A stretch of DNA of 64,000 nt from Conchocele bisecta (Eukaryota > Mollusca > Bivalvia > Lucinida > Thyasiridae), in NCBI GenBank assembly GCA_029237695.1, contig CM055273.1, positions 55,045,968 to 55,109,967 of the forward strand, written 5' to 3'. The notes beneath the pieces are model-generated. The model was not told where the DNA came from. It ran no database searches and saw nothing but the letters and a program-made list of their open reading frames with translations. Positions 55,545 to 64,000 of the stretch are shown one piece after another. The first letter of the stretch is position 1. Every line of letters begins with the position of its first letter. The translations under genes were made by a program, and so were the position numbers.

Positions 55545-58500
55545 CTATATGTAGGCCCAGGCAAATGGTATGAAAATGTAAGTGAACTTACGCCGATTTC
55601 AGAAATAGAAAAGGAACATTGACCTTTGTACATTGAATCATTGTACGTGGCTTCGCACACTTTATATAATATGTATTTAGTATTCTCAAAACCAAGTATA
55701 CAAATAAAGTTCGCCGTTGTTTGTATCTTGAGAGATATAACACTTATGTGTCACGTGTCAAATAGTTCGCGCGAGCTCAGGGATCCATCGTTGTGAACCA
55801 ATGAACCAATGTGAAAATGCATTGAAGTGTACATGGCCACGCACGCCCGAAACTTTCCCCATCTAATGCATATAATCTAACAATCCAAACTGATTTTCAC
55901 TACTCATCCATTAAACATGTGAATAATGAAGACGTGATAACTACTGTCTGTTTCACGAAACCTGCCCAAATTGTATGGCCATATAAACAATGCAAAAACA
56001 GTATTTTTTTCGATGATATTAAATTAAAGCAAAATTTAAGAACGAGCCTTCTTTTTATTTCGTGAAATTTGGTAAAATATTGATTTTATTACGAAAAATT
56101 GATTTGTCTATGGGAATTTAACATGGGGGAAAAGGAGATGGAGGATCTGTGGCAAGAGTAAAAAAAAATATTTATTTTTTTTGGAAATTGACTCTGAAAC
56201 CTGGCTAGATAGTTTGGAAATGATCTAACTAAGAAAACAAAGGTTAAATTTTGAAAATCGGTCCAGTATTTCTGAAATTCTAAAAAACGGAACTTTTATA
56301 AACGGTTACAATTCATATTTCATAATACCTATTTTGATGTTAAATGTAGCAAATTAAAGGTATGTCCCTATGCTTCTATTTGGTACATGATATCTATGTC
56401 TGAGACTGGTGTAATTAATATAAATATTCATTTGAAGTTAGCAAAAATGTGCATTGCTTGTCACGGATAAAGTGGAACTTAGTATCCCCGGAACTTACGG
56501 AACCGTTAATAATTTCTAAACAGTGCTATCCACATTTACAAATTACATATCACATTGAACGGTACTGTATTATATATCTGTTTTAATTAAGGAGATTGAT
56601 TGTAACGATTAACCGACGAAAAGTTGCACAATTCACAGTGCTGGAAGCGGCTAGACAGTACGTACAATCCCTAAGCCTTTATAAACCCTTGTAACTTCCA
56701 TAATGTATAATCAATCGTGACTAATAAAAAACAGACAAAATGTATTTCTCTATGGTTTAATATGATGTATAAATTATAAAGGTCGATCAATTAGAAGTTA
56801 CCAAAATGGAATTGAAATGAACGAATATTGAACCAACTGAAGGACCGTTCGGTCAGCCGCTACATGCGTATTGTATCGGACCAGGTCTCATTTTTATGTG
56901 CTGCAGGTCCGGGGACTTATTATTAGCCGATCTATTTATAGATCGTTATTAGCCGATCTATGTATAGATCTGCTATATATTGGTTATCCATTGGTTTGTG
57001 AAAATGTTTGTAACCACCCTTTTCTCCTATATTCGGTAATCTACAAACGCGAAATTTGTTATATCACTTTCAAACTACATCAACCGGATAATTTTTATTT
57101 TGGTGCCATTATCTCTGTTTAAAACTTTAAATATAGCGAAATAACACAATTTGGCTATAAATAAACGTTTTAACTACAAGAGTTCGGTAATTTCGCTATA
57201 AATAAACGTTTTAACAAGAGTTCGGTAAACTAAAGTTAGGCGGCTTGCCTTCTATTCGTTACAAAGCGTGATATTTTTTATTCGTGATTTGATTGGACCG
57301 GACCACTGTTGGCTCACCCAGCTGACCAATCAATCGAACAGTTGCCGACCACGTGATCTTGATATGCGCGCCAGCTTCATTTGCGAGAAGATAGACAACC
57401 AGATACAGGTAATATGTTTTTCAAAGTACATTTGAGTATAAATACTGCCCAGAATATACGCTACAAACTGTTAATTAACAATATACGAGTGGGGATTGTC
57501 CCTGCAGTATATTTATACTGTACCGAGAGAAAAGTGGAGCCATTACGGCCCTTCTTAGATGCCAGATGTGTTGGGGAAAGTTTTGATTAAACTAGGAACT
57601 AACAAAGGCAAAATAAAATTGCCGTCATTAAGTAGAGTGGAAGTGACATTGACAATACTCGCGCATTGACAATGATCGCTTAATATTTACTTTTCGCCAC
57701 AGGTCTCTGTTGCATATCAAAATATTCCAGATTTTTGTTTCTGAATGTACAACATAATAGTCTTGTCTCCATTTTGTACATTGTCGTTGCAAGATCATTT
57801 CACGTGACGATGTGATGTCACGTGACGTCACTGCAGATGTAGCATTTTACTGAGTTTAATACGAGAGAAAGCAGCTTCACAATTTACTAAAAAACATGCT
57901 GAAGTGGACTGAAAATGATATGTAGCTCCAGCATGTAGAAGTGTAATTAAAATTATTGTAATTTTCGTTTCTTTGTTGCTTATTTATGGTTAACTTTATA
58001 AATCGCTCATTGTTTTACTTATGCATCAGTAAATATAAATCCCGCAGCCCCACACACACACAGCCAGGGAATAGTGGGGCATTTATTTTTGCTGCCGTTA
58101 AAGCCCCGGCCCCGGGGAATCATGAAAGGTTAAAGCTCCGGGGCACCCTGGGGGGATTCACATTGACTGATGCATTAAAAATATGAACATTACAACAATA
58201 GCTATGCGCGAGCATTGGTGAACTATTACTCAAACTGAACTTCACATATTTTAGTGGTATAAAATAATAACCGCTCGCTCGATCCTGGTGTAAATGTCAC
58301 ATGATCATTGATACATCACTATTATAAAGTAGGGTGTCTCGGAGTTTGAAGAACCCAGTCTACCCGGCTCTAAATAACTTACATGTCACAATAGGTTGAA
58401 TAAGGTCAACTGAGGTTAGGCAATAACAAATAAATTTATAGATTATCATCCCCACCCGCCCCTAAACAAATTGCCAGATTATGTTTTGGTTTGTATATAC
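55545..58500. other. AT-rich DNA, mainly unique
   Basis: 55,945-56,290 is a half copy of the inverted-repeat element at 15,460. About 56,285-56,360 resembles, as complement, 9370-9450 inside the hAT-like element. 57,330-57,412 contains CACGTG and a CAGGTAATATG donor-like site that could mark a short non-coding exon, without support. 58,030-58,160 has a C/G-rich patch. No gene recognised. Confidence 0.4.
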
Positions 58501-58509
58501 TTTGATGTT

Positions 58510-59480
58510 TTCAGCTCACATGAGCTCAGCAAAGCTCATGTGAGCTATTTTCATTACCGCTTTGTGTCCGTCCGTCGTCCGGCATCATTTTCAATCATCT
58601 TCTACCGAACCGCTTGGTCAAAGGACACCTGTGCCCAATGTCAAGGTCTGATTCCTTATAAGTGTTTGGTTAAAGTTTTTTCATGTACTATATCTATGCA
58701 CCTGCTTTGCCCATTACCTTTAACCTTCACATGGCTGTTTATCAGCATCTATATTTTCATTCTACTCCCTCCCGTGCGGCCCCTGTGCCCAATGTCAAGG
58801 TCTAATTACTTTGAAACTTTTGGTTAAAGTTTTCGTCGCGCCCGCTTGCGGAAAGGGCGATATAGTCAGCACTTTGGCGTACGTCCGTCCGTACGTAGTT
58901 GTTTGGTTAAATTTTTTCCGTCTACTATATCTCTGTTTTTAGTGTCCATGCACATGCAGGCCGCGGCCATCTAGTCTCAAAATGAAGTCATTCAATGGAC
59001 ACCAAACTTTACCGGCATGGTCCTTCGGTGAAGCCTTTTCAAAGTTGTTAAAAGAAAGTCGACCTGAATCTAATATGGCCGCCGTGGAAAGGTTAAATCC
59101 TTCGAACGACGAATCCAAGATCATCCATATTGTCATTCTATTACCTCCCGTGCGGCCACTGTGCACAATGTCAAGGTCTAATTGCTTTTAAGTTTTTGGT
59201 TAAAGTTGTTGCATGTACTATATCTATGCACCTGCTTTGCCCATTACCTTCAACCTTCACATGGCTGTTTATCATCAAGGTATAATTACTTTGAAATTTT
59301 TGGTTAAAGTTTTTATCGCGCCCGCTTGCGGAAAGGGCGATATAGTCGGTACTTTGGCGTACGTCCGAACGTACGTGTGTCCGGTTAAAATGTTTTGGTT
59401 AAAGTTTTTCCGTCTACTATATCTCTTTTTTTAGTGTCCATGCCTAGCCCCATGCAGGCCGCGGCCATCTAGTCTCAAAA
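58510..59480 (+). mobile_element. Cluster of Helitron-like fragments
   Basis: Two short units run from TCGCGCCCGCTTGCGGAAAG to a GC hairpin and CTAG: 58,836-58,974 and 59,316-59,472. The second is flanked by A and T as Helitron insertions are. Both end GCGGCCATCTAGT. They sit in duplicated ~500-bp blocks (TGCACCTGCTTTGCCCATTA at 58,697 and 59,228). 58,513-58,545 is a CTCACATGAGC hairpin. The ORFs here belong to the repeats. Confidence 0.6.
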
Positions 59481-59882
59481 TGAAGTCATTATGTCATTCA
59501 AGATGGCCGCCAAAAGGTCAAATTTTTATTTTGTTCAAATGTGGTCATGTAATATGTCAAATCGACGGTATCGATGAGCCGATCGATGTCATATAATGTT
59601 TCTTGAAATAAAGTCATTATGTCATTCAAGATGGCCACCAAATGGTCAAATTTTGTTTGTGTTCGAATGTGGTTATGTAGTCACTATTCAGGTGAAATCA
59701 ACACTTCTCTCACTTTTCCCTGAGATTCGGTAACTTCTAAAATGTGGACATTGAACCCTGATTTGATCGGCTAATAACATCATGCTCTGCATAACCTTTC
59801 ATTGAATTATTGACCAATATGTAGCCCTCCGGTATTCGTAAAGTGGCTGAGAGTTGAATCACGTTATGTCCCCTATTAAGAT

Positions 59883-60130
59883 CTGGTGGCCGTTTAACTA
59901 AACTTCGTACGACTAAAATGTTCGTAAGTGTAAAATTATGATAGTCTGTAAATTACACATCAACATTGTTTTCTTGTAAACAATTATTGGATTTACATTT
60001 ATTGAGCATAGGCTGCATATGCAGCCTATGCTCAATAAATGTAAATCCATCAATTGAAATTTCGAGACGATCCTAAATTTGCGCTTACGAACCTTTTAGT
60101 CGTAAGAAGTTTAGTGAAACCGGCCCCTGG
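59883..60130. mobile_element. MITE with GGCCGTTTCACTAAACTT ends, copy 6
   Basis: CTGGTGGCCGTTTAACTAAA to GTGAAACCGGCCCCTGG, with the full ATTGAGCATAGGCTGCATAT hairpin and CACATCAACATTGTTTTCTT segment. Confidence 0.85.
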
Positions 60131-60443
60131 TGTGTTGTAGGATACCACACACCGGATCAAGATTGTTATAAAGGCTGCCAATGGGGGCATCATCAGTGTG
60201 GGGCAGGCACTTTCCTACGTTTTGTTTCTGGCGATACAGTTTCAGTTCTTTTAGTACTTTGATTGCGTCTGGCAGAGAATGAGCCGAACAAAGTCAGCGT
60301 CTGGATCTACCCGACAGCTCAGGAAATAACGGTTGCTGCCTCAATAGACAGCATCGGTATGCCAAGTATGTGTCGGACGGCTCTGGGATAAGTGTTGGTA
60401 GTGGCGACTGGGCCGGCGGCAGTGGGATAAAATGATGTTTTGT

Positions 60444-60635
60444 ACAGTGGAACGTCTCTAAACCGGACGTGTCCGGATTAGAGATGCTCGACTGTAGTTC
60501 ATGGATGTCAGCGCTTCTTAGACATGCATATGTACTGTACGATTATGAACATGCGTTATAATCGGAATTAAATCCATCAAAATTAAGCATACAAATGTGT
60601 GTATGCTGCCTGGTTTGGAGAGGTTCTACTGTATT
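60444..60635. mobile_element. Tigger/pogo-like MITE, two ends
   Basis: CAGTGGAACGTCTCTAAACC with a short loop ends at 60,497 (GATGCTCGACTG). A GATTATGAACATGC interior and a closing TGGTTTGGAGAGGTTCTACT at about 60,611-60,632 complete a ~190-bp element. Confidence 0.65.
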
Positions 60636-60734
60636 GTCATGGATGGTTTAGCTGTTCAGCCAATGTATGCGGATAAGCATTTTGATCATGAAATCATTCC
60701 TTAATTAACATTTCGTCAAGTTGACGGCCCTTGG

Positions 60735-60975
60735 ATCAGGGGCGGATCTGGAGGGTGGGGGGTGTTTCTTGGCGGCAACCCCCCACCCTACCCCCGTTCA
60801 GCCACGGAGTTTACATAGATCACAGTTTACCACAGTTAGAGTCAGAATTTAAACGTAAAACATAGGTAAATGCATTTCCGGACACCCCCCCCCCCCACCC
60901 TAGCATACTCACGAGCTCGAAAATATGACAATTCCCCTCCCCTGTTCCCCAAATGCTGGATCCGCCCCTGTATCA
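60735..60975. mobile_element. hAT-like MITE with CAGGGGCGGATC ends
   Basis: CAGGGGCGGATCTGGAGGGT at the left and GGATCCGCCCCTG at the right are inverted. The interior shares CACGGAGTTTACATAG and AATTTAAACG with the fragment at 22,340. C-runs are expanded. Ends of the form CAGGGGCGG are seen in hAT MITEs, but the flanking 8 bases do not match. Confidence 0.65.
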
Positions 60976-61304
60976 ATAACACAAGAAATTTGGGTTACAA
61001 TATGTCCCTCTTTACATGAGTATGTAAATTAGTTGCCTACAAGCCTGTCGCGTAATACCGGAAGTGGTATATATAGTACGGAAAACACACACGGCAAATA
61101 TGTTTTAATTTTAGAACACATTTATCGCGAGGGAAAAAAACGAAACATATGTAAAACCACAGCTATATCGGGTCGTGCGCAGCCGTGACCTGTACGAAGC
61201 CAGGTACACGTATATTTACTACACCGCGCCGCATTGTCAATGTGAGATGGGCGAAGTGAATTCGAAGATACAGCATAGATGGCGTGGACACAGCGAACAC
61301 ACAC

Positions 61305-61425
61305 CATGTTGGTGTCTTTTGATATCAATTTTATCAGGACTGTCTAGGAAATGCGTCGGAATTCCTCGCCTCGCGAGGAATTCCTACGCGTTTCCTAGCC
61401 AGTCCTGATAACATTGATATTGATA
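61305..61425. repeat. Palindrome of the TTTTGATATCAA family
   Basis: Arms TTTTGATATCAATTTTATCA, GGACTG and CTAGGAAATGCG meet at ATTCCTCGCCTCGCGAGGAAT. Relatives are at 37,910-37,978 and 42,850-42,965. Confidence 0.75.
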
Positions 61426-61513
61426 AGACGCTATAATTACATACTATTATATGTATCAGGTAAGGTTTTATTATAATACTTACGTACCAAATATTCTAAA
61501 AAGAACATGGTCT

Positions 61514-61676
61514 ACTGGGGGTGGTTTCACTAAACTTCGTACGAATAAAATGTTCGTAAGTGCAAATTTAGGATCGTCTGGAAATTTCTATTGATGGATT
61601 TACATTTATTGAACATAGGCTGCCTATGCACTTACGAACAATTTATTCGTACGAAGTTTAGTGAAACGGTCCCCAG
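61514..61676. mobile_element. MITE with GGTTTCACTAAACTT ends, internally deleted
   Basis: CTGGGGGTGGTTTCACTAAA to GTGAAACGGTCCCCAG. The central hairpin is lost on the right side, leaving 163 bp. Confidence 0.82.
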
Positions 61677-61797
61677 GTCATCAGCTCCGTAAATTTGCTT
61701 TCGTCATCCGAGACCTACACAATGGGTGCAGAACAATGCGCGCTAATGGACAACACCGCGGTATGTCCCACCTTGTAGTGTCGATGTATTTCAACCA

Positions 61798-62318
61798 TTA
61801 AAGGCACATGCCCACTTAGTAGGGACAAACTGTTATTGATAGGAATTAAGTAAGTGTATAAGTGTGTCACTATTCCACCAGTTCTAAAAATTACAACTGC
61901 CCGCTATACAGATATAGTCGTTCAGTAATTTGTATCTTACTGATAGTGACTCGCGGTGGTATCAGGCTATTTTCATATGCAAATGAGGCATGATATTTTT
62001 TAATTAGTTATACTAATTAAATGCGTCACCTGAACAAAATAACATTGTTGACAGATTATAAAGTATGATCATTGTACATCAACAAATATATAGAGAGAAT
62101 AAATAGTAATGGCCGTTAACATGTTATGGAAAGACGGTTATCGCCCCTGATAGCAGTGTGGAAATTTACGTCTGATATAAAATGTTTAACAATTCCAATC
62201 GATACGTGGGGTAATGGTGAATGAATGTTTATTTTGCCAGAAAATGTCATATCTACAGAATATACAAAACTATATGTCTCCCTATATTATAACCTACTGA
62301 CTGGGCACGTACCTTTAA
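61798..62318. mobile_element. TTAA-flanked MITE (AGGYACATGCCCAC ends), intact copy
   Basis: TTAA at 61,798-61,801 and 62,315-62,318. Ends AGGCACATGCCCACTTAGTA and complement. Colinear with 43,323-43,845. Its right TTAA is also the left TTAA of the next element. Confidence 0.87.
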
Positions 62319-62558
62319 CACTTTCACCCCTAAGTAATTGGAATGGATTTTATGTTAATTTCCAGACCAATCCAACGGTCACAAAATGATTTTCAGACTA
62401 GTCCATTTATGAAAAGCGGGTGTTTTTGTTCTCAAAAATGTGAAAAGTACTTGCAAAAAGTGCAGATCCTGATGAGACGGCTCGTCACGAGCCGGTTCAT
62501 CTGGGTCTACACTATTTGCGTATACCACTATACAGGCATGTGGTGTTGAAATTGTTAA
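62315..62558. mobile_element. TTAA-targeting MITE (GTGCAGATCCTGATGAGACG family), fuller copy
   Basis: TTAA at 62,315 and 62,555-62,558. Left end CACTTTCACCCCTAAGTAAT then TGGAATGGATTTTATG. The hairpin is GTGCAGATCCTGATGAGACG around CTCGTCACGAG. Confidence 0.8.
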
Positions 62559-62679
62559 GGCTTTATTGCTTCAGAATATAAAAGATATCCACAAATTACG
62601 TCGCAAATTATCGCCAACTTCAGTGCACATTCTGAATTCAATTATAGGTGTCCTCCGAATTGTTTGTCAAATTAACAGC

Positions 62680-63075
62680 GCTCCAGATAAGATGCGTATT
62701 GGCGTAAATACCCAATTAAAATTGCCAAAAACCCAATTGAAATCAGAAGTAGTGAGTAAAAAAAAGCAATTAAAAATTGTGGTATCTTTATCATGCTACA
62801 GAAAACAATAAACAGACCACAAATATAGCATATTTTCTTATTTTTCCATGAAAACACATATTGGTATTTCATTAGAAGTGTCTCCAAGGAGACCATTCTA
62901 ATGAAATACCAAGATGCGTTTTCATTTAGAAGCAAAAGATTGAATAAGTGCGGTCTGATGATGTGTAAACAGTAGTGTGATTCTATTTTACACAATTACA
63001 CTTTTGAAATACCCAATTGCTTCAGAAATGATGGAGTGACAATACTCAATTACTAATTACTAACTGGAGCAGGAC
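62680..63075. mobile_element. ~390-bp MITE with CTCCAGATAAG ends, copy 2
   Basis: CGCTCCAGATAAGATGCGTA at the left and TAACTGGAGCAGG at the right. It shares AACAATAAACAGACCACAAA and the central GTCTCCAAGGAGAC hairpin with 46,505-46,892, with an extra ~30 bp before the right end. Confidence 0.75.
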
Positions 63076-63288
63076 TTAAGATCTTATTTGTTAAAAGTCA
63101 TCATCGCAGATGTTGTAAATCAAGTGCGGAAAATGCTCATATACAATACGGTAGAAAACCACGTGGACGAGCCCATATATATAATGTCGGCAGCAGCCTG
63201 GTATTGGAAGTTTGTTTTTGTGTTGTATATGACTTGTGTGAACATGCATTTTGGAATGATGATGTTGTAATATACGAACTACTTTTTG

Positions 63289-63421
63289 TCGCGCCCGCTT
63301 GCGGAAAGCGTGATATAGTCGGCACGTTGGCGTATACGTACGTACGTGAGTCCTGGTTAAAGTTTTTGGTTAACGTGTTTTGATATACAGCGGGCGCGAC
63401 ATGTGGGCCGCGGCCATCTAG
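63289..63421 (+). mobile_element. Short Helitron-like element, 133 bp
   Basis: Begins TCGCGCCCGCTTGCGGAAAG and ends GGGCCGCGGCCATCTAG followed by T. The TC start, a GC-rich hairpin (GGGCCGCGGCC) a few bases before a CTAG end, and the 3' T are the Helitron hallmarks. The left flank is G rather than A. Confidence 0.6.
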
Positions 63422-63715
63422 TTGTCTTTAACTTCGCAAATGAGAATTTACCGAAATGTGTTTAGAATATCTGTGATATTGTCCGTAAACGACGGAATGT
63501 TAACACAAAAATCAGAGCACACGCGGAATATAATTCCGCATGTGCCCTGCATTTTGTGTCAACTTTCGACAATGTCTGTTGAATTTGTTTCCGTATTATT
63601 TTTGAGGAAATACGAAGTTGTGACAAGGCAAATAAAACCTCTGATAATATTTACAGGTTGCAAGAAATGACAAGAGGTTGCACATTTCCTTTGTAGACAT
63701 ATACAATTTAAAAGA
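63422..63715 (+). promoter_or_regulatory. Region upstream of the receptor gene
   Basis: 63,480-63,575 is a small inverted repeat (CGTAAACGACGGAATGTTAA and its diverged complement) of the family at 41,315. After it, CACATTTCCTTTGTAG at about 63,679-63,694 is a good splice-acceptor candidate, so the coding exon may follow an upstream 5' UTR intron. Otherwise this is the 5' UTR or promoter. No TATA box is clear. Confidence 0.35.
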
Positions 63716-64000
63716 ATGTCAACTCTGATTGGACAAGTCGCGTTGTGTGTGTGCTTATGTGCATTTCATGTACTCGTTAACATTTCTGCTCAATCGTTAG
63801 AGAACTCCATTTCGCTGATGGACGATTTGCTGGATAAGTACGATAGACGACAGCGACCAGTAGCCGACCAATCTGGACCAATCAACGTCAACGTTTCATT
63901 CGACCTCATTGCGATTCGAGATTTTAATGAACTCGAAGAAAAGTTTTCTGTGGTAGGAATACTCTACATGGCCTGGTATGACGAGGCTATAAAATGGAAC
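63716..64000 (+). CDS. Cys-loop (nicotinic acetylcholine receptor-like) subunit, N-terminal part
   Basis: The first 95 codons of a ligand-gated ion channel subunit, open to the window end. Residues 1-25 form a signal peptide (hydrophobic LCVCLCAFHVLVNISA, likely cut before QS). Residues 32-50 match the N-terminal helix and linker of nicotinic subunits (LMDDLLDKYDRRQRP). Residues 57-95 match the first strands of the extracellular ligand-binding domain: NVNVSFDLIAIRDFNELEEK, then GILYMAWYDEAIKWN with the conserved W-x-D-x-x-I-x-W pattern. In the family the subunits form pentameric channels in the plasma membrane. Loops, Cys-loop and membrane helices lie beyond the window. The ATG has A at -3. 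There is no intron in 285 bp, where many relatives are split, so this may belong to an intron-poor paralogue group. An acetylcholine-binding protein is the main alternative. Confidence 0.87.
   Translation, partial: MSTLIGQVALCVCLCAFHVLVNISAQSLENSISLMDDLLDKYDRRQRPVADQSGPINVNVSFDLIAIRDFNELEEKFSVVGILYMAWYDEAIKWN

Overview
The window reads as animal nuclear DNA, most likely from a bivalve mollusc. There is no dense run of long ORFs. Nearly the whole length is made of short inverted-repeat transposons (MITEs), foldback hairpins, Helitron-like ends and minisatellites of kinds common in bivalve genomes. The one clearly intact host coding segment resembles an expanded molluscan nicotinic receptor-type subunit. 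The species assignment is inference.

Layout. Bases 1-3,030 hold palindromes, a 22-bp minisatellite and two foldback elements. 3,684-5,552 is a TIR element flanked by a 6-bp duplication. 5,560-10,250 is packed with MITEs, including a 1.75-kb hAT-like element (8,298-10,046) nested inside a TTAA-flanked element. 10,500-24,600 alternates unique DNA with MITEs, a 46-bp minisatellite (13,657-14,385) and a near-perfect foldback (24,151-24,583). 24,700-47,000 is more of the same, with several nested insertions whose target sites can be read directly, and two larger inverted-repeat-bounded blocks (31,194-33,138 and 34,450-36,915). 48,196-53,178 is a ~5-kb DNA transposon with ~139-bp terminal inverted repeats. 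It carries a broken gene for a large protein with an FEN1/PIN-like nuclease domain and a cysteine-rich CXC-like tail. Immediately downstream, 53,209-55,538 is a 2.3-kb foldback element with hundreds of bases of palindromic minisatellite, carrying a truncated Harbinger-like copy with a SINE inside it. 55,540-63,290 is mostly unique AT-rich DNA plus MITEs and a Helitron-like cluster.

The only convincing host gene is at the right edge. An ORF opens at 63,716 and runs off the end. It encodes a signal peptide and the start of a Cys-loop (nicotinic acetylcholine receptor-like) ligand-binding domain. Everything between the left edge and this gene is best viewed as upstream intergenic (or intronic) DNA remodelled by transposons.

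The most interesting structures are two. First, a set of unrelated-looking elements shares one architecture: ends of the form TAYGRA or TAYGGA, ~6-bp target duplications, and arrays of short palindromic units just inside the ends (3,684-5,552; 13,301-13,594; 36,986-37,432; 53,209-55,538). Second, a TIR-bounded transposon encodes a member of a large, widely duplicated, poorly characterised metazoan protein family.
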